From Cytophaga hutchinsonii ATCC 33406 (GTDB lineage Bacteria > Bacteroidota > Bacteroidia > Cytophagales > Cytophagaceae), in the NCBI RefSeq assembly GCF_000014145.1, contig NC_008255.1, positions 559,501-623,500 of the forward strand: a DNA stretch of 64,000 nucleotides, given 5' to 3'. Shown here one piece after another: positions 34,749-43,353 of the stretch. The notes beneath the pieces were generated by a model that saw only the letters and a program-made list of their open reading frames with translations, ran no database searches and had not been told where the DNA came from. Position numbers and translations under genes: made by a program. The stretch's first letter is position 1. Each line of letters starts with the position of its first letter.

Positions 34749-35952
34749 ATTTCATGATCTTCATGGTGCTTCCGTCACTGTATTGATAAATATATACACC
34801 ATTCGTTGCCTGTTCGGCACTGATCTCTTTACCCAATACAGTTACTACACGAACCAATGTTTTTGAGCTGTCCGTATTGCGCTCTTTAACATCGGTTGCC
34901 AGTGCACATGTTGTACTCCATGCTGTTTCCGGACTTTTACTCCACCACCAGGAAGAGGTACTTTTTAACTGATCTGTTGTATTGATACAAACCGTTGAAA
35001 GATTCGGGCAGGATGAACAATTTAGATATTCAAGATTGGTTATGTTGCTTACATCAAGTGTTGTTATTGGATTGCTGTAACAGAAAAGCAATGTAATGTT
35101 GCTGTTTGCAGAAACATCTATAACACTTAAATTATTGCAGCAGCATTTAAAAAATTGTATGCTGGGATTTTTACTTATATCTATAGCAGTAAGCAGATTT
35201 GCGCCGCAATCCAATTCTGACAGCGCTTGATTTTTACTTATATCCAGGCTTGTTATTTGATTTGAACTGCAATTGAAATTTATCAGTGCAAGGTTTTTAC
35301 TGATGTCAAATGAAGTGAACAGGTTGCCGTAACAGTTCAGATTTGTTAAAGCGGTATTCAAGCTCACATCAAGAGACGGAAGCTGGTTAGAATAGCACGA
35401 TAGACCAAGCAACAGGGGATTTTTAGACAGATCAAGAGCTGTTAGCTGATTGAATTGGCAATTTAATGCCATCAGCTTGGTATTTTTAGTCACATTCAAT
35501 GCAGTAAGCGAATTAAAACTGCAATTCAAAAATTCTAAATCGGTATTGGCAGAAACATCAATCGATTGAAACAGACTGGACGAACAGTCCAATGAGTTTA
35601 AAACGGTATTTTTTGATACATCCAGTGTTGTTAATTGCGTGCCTGAGCAGTACAGATTAACTAAAGCAGTATTTTTACTTATATCCAATGAGGTAAAGGG
35701 ATTGTCCGAACAGGTCAGGTCTGTAACATTTATAAATGCTTCAATGCCGGTCATGTCCGTAATTGATTTGCCGTATATATTGAGCCTGGTTACCGCGGAA
35801 GCTTCACTTATCTGGATTTTTCCGTCGTTGTTTTTGTCAACGCCTTCGGCAATAAGGGCTGCTTTAAAGTTTGCATCGGGTATGGTAACAAGTTGTGCCT
35901 GCGTTAAAAACATAACGCAAAAGAAGCAGAGAATAAAAAAAGAAGTTTTCAT
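34747..35952 (-). CDS. Secreted leucine-rich-repeat protein with T9SS type A tail
   Basis: 401 residues. Signal peptide 1-20 (ends TQAQ). IPDANFKAALI then DKNNDGKIQISEA (about 39-51), an EF-hand-like calcium loop. About ten 21-residue repeats follow with consensus LTxLDVSKNTxLxxLxCxxN, each with one cysteine, typical of the Bacteroidota LRR proteins related to internalin and BspA. The end (VRVVTVLGKEISAEQATNGVYIYQY...MKIMK) is a short type A sorting domain. Expected at the cell surface or outside, binding other proteins or polymers. Confidence 0.85.
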   Translation of the reverse strand: MKTSFFILCFFCVMFLTQAQLVTIPDANFKAALIAEGVDKNNDGKIQISEASAVTRLNIYGKSITDMTGIEAFINVTDLTCSDNPFTSLDISKNTALVNLYCSGTQLTTLDVSKNTVLNSLDCSSSLFQSIDVSANTDLEFLNCSFNSLTALNVTKNTKLMALNCQFNQLTALDLSKNPLLLGLSCYSNQLPSLDVSLNTALTNLNCYGNLFTSFDISKNLALINFNCSSNQITSLDISKNQALSELDCGANLLTAIDISKNPSIQFFKCCCNNLSVIDVSANSNITLLFCYSNPITTLDVSNITNLEYLNCSSCPNLSTVCINTTDQLKSTSSWWWSKSPETAWSTTCALATDVKERNTDSSKTLVRVVTVLGKEISAEQATNGVYIYQYSDGSTMKIMK

Positions 35953-36077
35953 GGGGTTCTGTTAAATTAGGATAATTTCAATAACGTAAATATACGTTTA
36001 TTGCGGATTGTTAAATCTATTATTCAGATAATTAAGATATAATTTTGTTTAAGCTGCAGCTTTATGTGTAAAATCTG

Positions 36078-36108
36078 TTGTTTATCCAGAACAAACTTTT
36101 TAGCTTTG
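36078..36108 (+). promoter_or_regulatory. Promoter of the copper-type gene cluster
   Basis: TTG at 36078-36080, 20-bp spacer, TAGCTTTG at 36101-36108 (full match to TAnnTTTG). The first ATG of the cluster starts 5 bp after the box, so the transcript would be leaderless or nearly so. Confidence 0.65.
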
Positions 36109-36113
36109 AACGG

Positions 36114-36485
36114 ATGAAAAAAGGCTTTATCATATTGTTGGTTTTATTTATACTGCTGCAAAGCAGTATAAAATCACTGTATGTAGCCTACTACAACATC
36201 AACCAGGATTATATTGCTTCTGTTCTTTGTATCAATAAAGCAAAACCGGCATCAACGTGTAACGGTAAGTGTTATCTGATCAAAAAAATGGAGCAGCAGG
36301 AAAAACAGGAACAGACAATACCTTCTGTTTTAAAAGGTCTTGAAGAAGTTGTATTGTTTTGTACAACACAGTCTTTTGCTGTTGCACCGGTAGTTACAGA
36401 AATACCACAGCTAACGTCATTGGATGCGTATCAGATGCATGCGTACACATCGCCTGCAGACCGTATCATTCAGCCTCCTCAGTAA
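36114..36485 (+). CDS. Small membrane protein with CxGKCYL motif, copy 1
   Basis: 123 residues from ATG 36114. One N-terminal helix (about 4-23), NINQDYIASVLCIN, then TCNGKCYLIKKMEQQEKQE; the end is RIIQPPQ. This type of short protein is common in Bacteroidota at the head of metal- and TonB-linked gene clusters; the role is unknown. The cysteines in VLCINKAKPASTCNGKC could hold a metal, consistent with the copper-type genes that follow. A second copy is at 38419. Confidence 0.7.
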   Translation: MKKGFIILLVLFILLQSSIKSLYVAYYNINQDYIASVLCINKAKPASTCNGKCYLIKKMEQQEKQEQTIPSVLKGLEEVVLFCTTQSFAVAPVVTEIPQLTSLDAYQMHAYTSPADRIIQPPQ

Positions 36486-36552
36486 ATACTTAATACATCG
36501 CACGTGCTCACACAGGAGCATGTATTCTTTATCGATAAGTATAAGTATTCAA

Positions 36553-37620
36553 ATGAACATGATAACAAAATGTTGTTTGCTGCTGCTGTTTGCAGGAGTA
36601 AATACAATACGTGTATCTGCGCAGTCAGATTCAAGTATAACAACCCCGGCCTGCCTTTCCTGTTTATGCAGTAAAGATGCCACACCCGCAGGTGTGATGA
36701 TCAGTCACGTACATCCAAAAGGAGAGTGGATGTTATCCTACCGCTATATGGGAATGCGTGGAAAAGGAATTGAGCAAAACGGGCGGCCGGTTACAAACGA
36801 TCAGGTCTACGATCAGGATTACCTCATGTCTTCCGATAACATGCATATGGACATGCATATGCTGATGGCTATGTACGGGCTCACAAAAAATCTTACGTTA
36901 ATGGGTATGGTTGAATATAACCGTTCAACGATGAACATGCAGGCACCGGAAGGTTCTGCCCATGTGCACAATGGCGTACCTATGTCGTCGGGTATGGCGC
37001 ATGACATGAAGGCTTCAGGCTTGGGGGATGTATCTGTAACAGCCCTGTATGCATTGGTAAATTCTTTTAATCATCACCTGCTTGTTTCCGGCGGTATTAC
37101 TATTCCTACGGGATCGATACAAACAAAAGGCGGTGCAGCAAGTATGTATCCAGAGCAGCGCTATCCTTATATGATGCAGCAGGGATCAGGTACCTGGGAT
37201 GTGCTGCCGGGTTTAACATATACCTTTCAGCACAATAAGATCATGGCGAGTTCACAGCTGTGTGCTGCTATACGTACAGGCTACAATACAGTCGGATATA
37301 AACTCGGAAATAAATATTCCTTTAATAACTGGGTTGGTTATCGCTGGTTGGATTGGTTCAGCACATCCTTACGTGCAGAAGCCAATACAACAGGCAGTAT
37401 CAGCGGTTCAGACCCTACGTTATATGCATACAATGAACCTTCGGCAAATCCATATAATTACGGCGGACAAACAATTACAGGTTATGCCGGTGTGAATTTC
37501 TATTTCTTAGGTAAAAATAAAATCGGAATAGAAGGCGGTTTGCCTTTATATCAGAAAGCCAATGGCATTCAAACGGCTGCTTCTTCAACGATTCATTTAA
37601 ATTATACACTTGTCTTTTAA
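36553..37620 (+). CDS. Met/His-rich outer-membrane protein
   Basis: 355 residues from ATG 36553. Signal peptide (ends RVSAQ), a cysteine cluster CLSCLCSKD just after it, then a beta-barrel-like sequence. One exposed-looking stretch is dense in Met and His (NMHMDMHMLMAMYG), followed by MNMQAPEGSAHVHNGVP and SSGMAHDMKASG. Such Met/His motifs are typical of Cu(I)/Cu(II) handling. The barrel part ends in strand-like FYFLGKNKIGIEGGLPLY and a terminal NYTLVF. It is the second gene of the cluster and ends 10 bp before the first MbnP-like gene. Transport function is inference. Confidence 0.72.
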   Translation: MNMITKCCLLLLFAGVNTIRVSAQSDSSITTPACLSCLCSKDATPAGVMISHVHPKGEWMLSYRYMGMRGKGIEQNGRPVTNDQVYDQDYLMSSDNMHMDMHMLMAMYGLTKNLTLMGMVEYNRSTMNMQAPEGSAHVHNGVPMSSGMAHDMKASGLGDVSVTALYALVNSFNHHLLVSGGITIPTGSIQTKGGAASMYPEQRYPYMMQQGSGTWDVLPGLTYTFQHNKIMASSQLCAAIRTGYNTVGYKLGNKYSFNNWVGYRWLDWFSTSLRAEANTTGSISGSDPTLYAYNEPSANPYNYGGQTITGYAGVNFYFLGKNKIGIEGGLPLYQKANGIQTAASSTIHLNYTLVF

Positions 37621-37630
37621 CGTTACTGTT

Positions 37631-38416
37631 ATGAAATACGCACTTATTATCACACTTGCACTTCTCGCTGCTGCCTGCAAAAAATCTGCAGCGGATGATC
37701 CGTCTTCACCGGCAAATACCGTTGTTACAGCTCCTGTTAATCTTCATTTACATACCTACATCGGGGAAAATGAAGTAGATGGATATGATATTATTTACCG
37801 CACAACAGAAGGGAGAGAAATGTCGCTATCTATGGCTCAGGTATTTTTATCGGACATTGAACTGGTAAAACGCGACGGTACTATTTATCCCATTAAGGAT
37901 ACCATTATCTTAACAAACATTATTGATCAGGTATATCGTTTGGGAAATGTTCCGGTAGGCAATTACAGAACGATTCGTTTTAAAGCCGGATTGTTACCTG
38001 CTATTAACGCACAAACATCAGGCGGGAGCGTTCCGTTGAATGATAAGAGTATGTGGTTCAGCAATACTGCGCAGCAGAATAATTATATTTTCATGAACTG
38101 CTCCGGCAAGATCGATACGTCGGCTGCACTGGTTGGCAAGATGGCGCCGTTCACCTATAAGATCGGTACCGATGCACAGTTAAAACAGGTTGTGATGCCC
38201 GATCAGAATTACTCTGTGCAGCCAAATACAACGGGCTATGTGCATATGCTGGTAGATTATTCGCAATTGTTTATTGGTGTTGACCTGACGGATGCGGCTA
38301 ACTTAAGCATTACTACTTCCGAGCAGAATTCATGGCCGGACAATGGACAGGCCTGGCCGATAGCGGTTACGGTAGCCGATAATATTGTGCATGCATTTAA
38401 ATATGAAAATGAATAA
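37631..38416 (+). CDS. MbnP-like lipoprotein, copy 1 (diverged)
   Basis: 261 residues from ATG 37631. Lipobox LAAAC (C16). MbnP-type blocks: VFLSDIELVKRDGT, YRLGNVPVGNYRTIRFKAG, NYIFMNCSGKIDTS. MbnP proteins bind copper after a tryptophan is oxidised to kynurenine by the di-heme partner MbnH. Here the usual WxWxxGY region reads SMWFSNTAQQNNYIF (W142), so the second tryptophan is missing and the loop is longer. It may not be a substrate of the same kind. Sits between the Met-rich barrel and the second CxGKCYL protein (2 bp gap). Confidence 0.75.
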   Translation: MKYALIITLALLAAACKKSAADDPSSPANTVVTAPVNLHLHTYIGENEVDGYDIIYRTTEGREMSLSMAQVFLSDIELVKRDGTIYPIKDTIILTNIIDQVYRLGNVPVGNYRTIRFKAGLLPAINAQTSGGSVPLNDKSMWFSNTAQQNNYIFMNCSGKIDTSAALVGKMAPFTYKIGTDAQLKQVVMPDQNYSVQPNTTGYVHMLVDYSQLFIGVDLTDAANLSITTSEQNSWPDNGQAWPIAVTVADNIVHAFKYENE

Positions 38417-38418
38417 AC

Positions 38419-38796
38419 ATGTTTCTGCATAAAAACATAGTTATTTATTTCTCCGCATGTATGATGATTGTATTCATGCTTCAGATAAGTATGAATACAC
38501 TGATTTATTTTCGGTTTAAAATAAATCAGGACTATGTAGCAAAAGAAATATGTGTGAACCGTTTTGATACGAAGAGTACATGTAAAGGCAAGTGCTATCT
38601 AAAAAGTCAATTGAAAAAATCAGAAGACAAAACAGCTTCTTTTCAAACATATGTAAAATATAAAATCGATCTGTATTTTGTCCGGCATGTATGTTTAAAT
38701 ATATCTGCTGCCGGATTATTTCAAAAAAAATATGCGGGTTATGTATTCTTGCATGTAAAAGAAATTGCCATAGACTTTTTTCACCCGCCGGCATAA
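38419..38796 (+). CDS. Small membrane protein with CxGKCYL motif, copy 2
   Basis: 125 residues. Helix at about 7-27, KINQDYVAKEICVN, TCKGKCYLKSQLKKSED and the end DFFHPPA. Same plan as the 36114 product: NQDY-(V/I)-A, two cysteines before the GKCYL motif and a PP-containing tail. Only about a third of the residues match outside the motif. It begins 2 bp after the MbnP-like gene, so each MbnP/barrel pair is bracketed by one copy. Confidence 0.7.
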   Translation: MFLHKNIVIYFSACMMIVFMLQISMNTLIYFRFKINQDYVAKEICVNRFDTKSTCKGKCYLKSQLKKSEDKTASFQTYVKYKIDLYFVRHVCLNISAAGLFQKKYAGYVFLHVKEIAIDFFHPPA

Positions 38797-38855
38797 CGTG
38801 TATGAATAATTAGTTTATTACACGTTTTAACATGCTAACTTTTAATTTACAAACA

Positions 38856-41003
38856 ATGAAAAAATATATTAATACAAAGATCAGTACAATGCTTTATTGT
38901 GTTCTTTTTGTACTAGGCACACCGGTTGCAAGTCACGCACATTTTGGTTCAAAAGGACCATTTGGCGGAAGCATTACGTGTACGGTGGTAGCAGGGGATA
39001 CGGTTTATATGGGTACTGAAGAAGGTGGTGTATTCGAAAGTACAAGTGCATTATTGGTGGGATGGCGCGCAAGGCCGGTTGGGTTAAAGAGCGGAAAAAT
39101 AACAGCTATTGCACACACGGGTGTAAACCTGTTTGCAGCAACAGCAGACAGCGGCATTTTCGTTTTAAATGGCTATGTAGGTTCCGACCGTTATTGGAAC
39201 AAAGTAAATACCGGGTTAACAAATTTACATGTTACCAGCCTGATCGCGATCAGCAAAACGACACTGCTGGCAGGAACCACTAATGGATTATTTCTGACAA
39301 CCAACAGCGGTGCAAGCTGGCAGGCCGTTAACGGAGATCTGCATCATCTGGATATTACAAGGATTGTAAAAGCAGGTGCTAGAATTTTTGTAACAGCTCA
39401 GGATGGCGGTGTGTATGCAACAGATAATACGGGTGCTTCATGGATTGAATTTAATGATGTACATACAGAACACATTGCCGGTACTACAGCATTATCGTAC
39501 AATGCAGCAACGGATGCTTTAATGGTTCTGAATGAAAACGGATTATTTATTGCGCAAACAGTAAGCACAACCAATACACCTGTTTATACAGCTGCTGCCG
39601 GATTTCCTTCAAATGAAACAGTTGCGTATATTTCAAACAATGGTGCAAACTGGTATATAGCTACCAATAAAGGAGTATATACGTCTTCCGCTTCGGTTAT
39701 TAACTGGACAAGCATATCAACAGGTTTAGCAGGTCTTCCGGTGAAAACAGTTGAACCTTTTAAAAATGGTCTTGTCAGCGGTACAAGGCTGTATGGTATT
39801 TATAAAACAAATTTACCTGTTGTTTCCTGGTCTGGGATGAATATAAATTTTAATAATTTGAAAACAACCGCCATGGTTACAAGCGGCACAGGCTTTATTG
39901 TAGCAGCAACAGAACTGGGCGTACGTGTAAGCAGAGATATTGCAGCCAGTTATGTTTCCGCAAATCTTGGTCTGGAAGACAGTACACATGTTAATGATCT
40001 GGTTATTGCGAAACACTTTTTGGTAGCGGCAACAACATACTCAGGTGTATTTATTACTGCAGATTCCGGTAAGCACTGGACAGCGATCAATACCGGCCTG
40101 GAGAATCCAAACATTAAAAAAGTGTTTTATTCAAATGATATATTATATATTATTGATGCTGCCGGTAATGTTTTCAGAGCGTCTGTAGGTCTGCCTCAAT
40201 GGACTCCCATACAGAGCGGATTGCCTTCGGATGTTAAGCCAACGTCAATGGCATTTTACGGAAATAATATTCTGTTAAGCACACAAGGTAGTGGTGTGTT
40301 TATAAAAACAGAAACAGGTACGTCATGGACAGCATACAATACCGGTTTATCAAACCTGAATGTAACTTCTGTTACAGCTTTAGGTACTAAAATATATGCA
40401 GGTACAGATGGTTCAGGTGTATTCGTTTCAGATTCCGCAAAGGCTCAGATCAGCTGGTCGGCAACGGCACCTACCATCATTTCCCATACAACTTTATTAA
40501 ATCTGAATGGTATGCAGATTCAGGCATTGGCAAGCTATGCAGGTCATATATGGGCCAGCTGCAAAGGCGGCTTGCTGGTAAGTCCCGATAACGGAGCTAC
40601 GTGGAATGAAGGCGGAAACCAGTTTAACTTACCAAGCTTTACAGATGTTACAAAAATTAATTTTGTTAAAACACGTGTGTTTGTTTCAACGGAAAATAAT
40701 GGTTTATACTCAAATGCCCTGTCTGAGATAACAACCATTACCTCGTTATTCAGCAGTACTCCGGTAAATTATACAGCATTATTGATAGCTCCGAATCCTG
40801 CATCCGGAGCATTTAAGCTGGATACAAAAAATGTAAGCGGAAGCGTGAAAGAAATCATCATCTATGATTACAATGGCCATGTGAAAGACCGGTTTGTTCA
40901 GGAACAGGACGTGTATTCTATACACTATACACCCGGCATGTATCTGGTGCAGGTAACAACTTCTGAAGGTACGCTGTATACACAAAAGATGGTTGTTAAA
41001 TAA
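38856..41003 (+). CDS. Secreted beta-propeller protein with T9SS type A tail
   Basis: 715 residues from ATG 38856. Signal peptide (ends ASHAH), then BNR/Ycf48-type propeller repeats throughout: LLAGTTNGLFLTTNSGASW, FVTAQDGGVYATDNTGASW, LVAATTYSGVFITADSGKHW and more, about ten in all. The end (LLIAPNPASGAFKLDT... YTQKMVVK) is a type A sorting domain. Expected outside the cell. In this cluster it may bind a metal or another partner, but nothing in the sequence shows this. Confidence 0.8.
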   Translation: MKKYINTKISTMLYCVLFVLGTPVASHAHFGSKGPFGGSITCTVVAGDTVYMGTEEGGVFESTSALLVGWRARPVGLKSGKITAIAHTGVNLFAATADSGIFVLNGYVGSDRYWNKVNTGLTNLHVTSLIAISKTTLLAGTTNGLFLTTNSGASWQAVNGDLHHLDITRIVKAGARIFVTAQDGGVYATDNTGASWIEFNDVHTEHIAGTTALSYNAATDALMVLNENGLFIAQTVSTTNTPVYTAAAGFPSNETVAYISNNGANWYIATNKGVYTSSASVINWTSISTGLAGLPVKTVEPFKNGLVSGTRLYGIYKTNLPVVSWSGMNINFNNLKTTAMVTSGTGFIVAATELGVRVSRDIAASYVSANLGLEDSTHVNDLVIAKHFLVAATTYSGVFITADSGKHWTAINTGLENPNIKKVFYSNDILYIIDAAGNVFRASVGLPQWTPIQSGLPSDVKPTSMAFYGNNILLSTQGSGVFIKTETGTSWTAYNTGLSNLNVTSVTALGTKIYAGTDGSGVFVSDSAKAQISWSATAPTIISHTTLLNLNGMQIQALASYAGHIWASCKGGLLVSPDNGATWNEGGNQFNLPSFTDVTKINFVKTRVFVSTENNGLYSNALSEITTITSLFSSTPVNYTALLIAPNPASGAFKLDTKNVSGSVKEIIIYDYNGHVKDRFVQEQDVYSIHYTPGMYLVQVTTSEGTLYTQKMVVK

Positions 41004-41219
41004 TCAACGTATTATTTCTTTTCGTATTTCAGATCTGTATTCATATACAGACCAGGAATTACTATGTCCTTAAATATCTAAAACAGGTCTAGAAAGGCAT
41101 TCCAGACAGCGCTCTACAGGTGACTGGCGGACAGCTGCATATTCTATTATTATTTATACAAAGCATACCTGGATAATTATATCGATACTCTGGGTGTGCT
41201 GTTTAAAAATCTACTTCAA

Positions 41220-41993
41220 ATGAAAACACTGATAAGATTCATATTATTCGTTGCCCTTACGGGCTTTATGGTTTCCTGTAAGAAAGATAAAAAAGAAGAA
41301 CCGGTTCCTGAAACTCCGGTGCAGGCGTTAACACTAAGGCTTACGCCAATGGCCGGCGCAGATACACTGAAGTTTAATACTTCCTTTACAACTGAAAATA
41401 ATGTGCGGTATACACTGGCGTCATTCAGGTATTACATGTCTGATATCCGTCTTGTTAAAAAAGATGGAACGGAACACGCCCTTGCAGGAAAAGTATTGTT
41501 GATAAATGCCAATACATCGGATTATGCGCTGGGCAATGTTCCTGCCGGTGATTATGCAGGAATCCGTTTTGCTGTAGGCCTGGATGCTGTGACCAATCAC
41601 GCAGATCCTACCGTGTATCCAGCAGCACATCCATTAGCGATTCAAAGTCCGGGGATACACTGGAGCTGGAATTCCGGCTACATCTTTTTATCCATGGAAG
41701 GAACGTGTGATACAACTGCTGTTAACAATGATGTGCTGACCTTTGGACAATACAGCCATGGCATGTTCTTCCACATAGGTATGGACCCGTTGTTACGCAA
41801 TGTATCCCTTACCAACAAAGCTTTTACTATATCTGCAGATGCGCCTAAGGTATTGTCTGTGCATTCAGATATCAACAAGCTCTTTACAGGCATTGCTCTG
41901 AAAACAGAAAATGCTTCGCATACCATGGGCTCCATGCCATTGGCTACCAGAATGGCAGATAATATACCCGCCATGTTTACCCTTACCGAATAA
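41220..41993 (+). CDS. MbnP-like copper-binding lipoprotein, copy 2
   Basis: 257 residues from ATG 41220. Lipobox MVSC (C20). Family blocks: TLRLTPMAGADTL, YYMSDIRLVKKDG, LGNVPAGDYAGIRFAVG, then the signature GIHWSWNSGYIFLSMEG (W148, W150), where MbnP carries the tryptophan converted to kynurenine. Histidines follow in YSHGMFFHIG. The next gene, 18 bp on, is the MbnH-like di-heme protein, the same order as in methanobactin operons. Copper binding is therefore likely, though inferred. Confidence 0.85.
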   Translation: MKTLIRFILFVALTGFMVSCKKDKKEEPVPETPVQALTLRLTPMAGADTLKFNTSFTTENNVRYTLASFRYYMSDIRLVKKDGTEHALAGKVLLINANTSDYALGNVPAGDYAGIRFAVGLDAVTNHADPTVYPAAHPLAIQSPGIHWSWNSGYIFLSMEGTCDTTAVNNDVLTFGQYSHGMFFHIGMDPLLRNVSLTNKAFTISADAPKVLSVHSDINKLFTGIALKTENASHTMGSMPLATRMADNIPAMFTLTE

Positions 41994-42011
41994 TATGTTT
42001 TTGCTATTCAT

Positions 42012-43043
42012 ATGATAAAGCAAAATACAACGTGTACTATATATACCAGAGGATGTTTTATTTTCCTCTGGTGTATACTTCTGTTATCGTGCCGAAGAGG
42101 AAATGACCCGGCAGATGAGATCGCTGAGGGTAATAAAATCATCTCACTGCAGGTGCCGAAGGGATTGTTGTATCCCGATGTTCCCGCAGATAACCAGCCG
42201 ACAAAAAACAGAATAGAATTGGGAAGGATGCTGTTCTTTGATCCCATACTTTCAAGAGACAGTTCGGTGTCGTGCTCTACGTGTCACCAGACGGATAAGT
42301 TCTTTGCGGATAATTTAAAAGTGAGTGTCGGGATCGAAGGACGAAAAGGCACACGGAATGCGCCATCACTGATTAATGTTGCCTACCAGCCGTCTATGTT
42401 CTGGGATGGAGGTAATCCTACGTTAGAGCAGCAGGTGATCGCTCCGATTGATAATCACGATGAGTTTGACTTTGATGTAAATTCCATTGTTGCAAAGCTG
42501 AAGGTACATCCCCTGTATGCAAACCTGTTTCAGCAGGCGTATGATCAGGAGCCAGGCGTGTATAGCCTTACGCGTGCAATTGCCTGTTTTGAGCGGACGT
42601 TGCTTGCGGCGGATTCCCGCTACGATGATTATCTGCAGAACGGAAACGGGAATGCGCTGAGTGCATCAGAGATCAGAGGGATGAATTTATTCTTCAGCGA
42701 AGAGGGCGAATGTTTTCATTGTCACCAGGGAGCGCTGTTTACCGATTACAGTTTCAGGAATAACGGGCTGTATATGCAATATGCCGATTCGGGAAGAGCG
42801 CGTATTACACAGGATCTTTCTGATATCGGAAAGTTTAAAGTGCCTTCGTTGCGGAATGCGGAGATGACTGCTCCATATATGCACGACGGAAGTATTCAAA
42901 CACTTGAGGAAGTTGTTGAACATTACAGCAGGGGCGGTGTCCGGCATCCGAATAAAAGCCCCATTATCCAGCCATTGAATCTGAATGCGCAGCAAAAAGA
43001 GGATCTGGTCAATTTTATTAAATCATTAACAGATAAACGATAA
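42012..43043 (+). CDS. MbnH/MauG-like di-heme lipoprotein
   Basis: 343 residues. Lipobox LLLSC (C27). Two haem c motifs, CSTCH at 88-92 and CFHCH at 234-238, in the spacing of bacterial cytochrome c peroxidases and MauG. Further family parts: ELGRMLFFDPILSRD, GTRNAPSLINVAY and VPSLRNAEMTAPYMHDGS. As the neighbour of an MbnP-like gene it most likely acts as MbnH, which makes kynurenine from a tryptophan of MbnP, at the membrane facing the periplasm. An ordinary cytochrome c peroxidase is the alternative. Ends 3 bp before the YHS gene. Confidence 0.85.
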   Translation: MIKQNTTCTIYTRGCFIFLWCILLLSCRRGNDPADEIAEGNKIISLQVPKGLLYPDVPADNQPTKNRIELGRMLFFDPILSRDSSVSCSTCHQTDKFFADNLKVSVGIEGRKGTRNAPSLINVAYQPSMFWDGGNPTLEQQVIAPIDNHDEFDFDVNSIVAKLKVHPLYANLFQQAYDQEPGVYSLTRAIACFERTLLAADSRYDDYLQNGNGNALSASEIRGMNLFFSEEGECFHCHQGALFTDYSFRNNGLYMQYADSGRARITQDLSDIGKFKVPSLRNAEMTAPYMHDGSIQTLEEVVEHYSRGGVRHPNKSPIIQPLNLNAQQKEDLVNFIKSLTDKR

Positions 43044-43046
43044 AAG

Positions 43047-43283
43047 ATGAAACAGCTTATTGTATTGCTTTGTGTACCGCTACTGTTTTCGTGTACAGAA
43101 AAAGCACCCATGCAGGCATCAGATAATTCTGTGCAGGTAGATATTTCTGCTGTTACAAATCAAACCGATCCCATCTGTCATATGCCTGTAAAGGGGCATT
43201 TAGCTGATACGGCACTTATCGGCGGACAGATCTGGGGATTTTGCAGCAGCGCGTGCAAAGAAAAATATGTACAGCTAAAATAA
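43047..43283 (+). CDS. YHS-domain lipoprotein
   Basis: 78 residues. Lipobox LLFSC (C13), a linker, then a YHS/TRASH-type metal domain: DPICHMPVKG, GQIWGFCSSACKEKY. The C-x-M and C-x3-C residues are those that bind copper or other soft metals in this family. It closes the cluster and is followed at once by a strong hairpin, so it is probably the last gene of the transcript. Confidence 0.82.
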   Translation: MKQLIVLLCVPLLFSCTEKAPMQASDNSVQVDISAVTNQTDPICHMPVKGHLADTALIGGQIWGFCSSACKEKYVQLK

Positions 43284-43286
43284 TAC

Positions 43287-43332
43287 CTGTATGGATAAGG
43301 CGCAGCCATTCGCCTGTGCCTTATCCATACAG
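43287..43332 (+). terminator. Hairpin ending the copper-type cluster
   Basis: Perfect 15-bp arms CTGTATGGATAAGGC (43287-43301) and 43318-43332, 16-base loop, 4 bp after the YHS stop. There is no T tract, so it may stabilise the mRNA 3' end rather than end transcription by itself. Confidence 0.55.
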
Positions 43333-43353
43333 TCAACCGGATTCTTCTCACCG

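Noticed and set aside
42012-43043. Plain cytochrome c peroxidase call
   Set aside because: The two-haem pattern alone would allow it, but the adjacent MbnP-like lipoprotein and lipobox make the MbnH/MauG-like role more likely; kept as an alternative.
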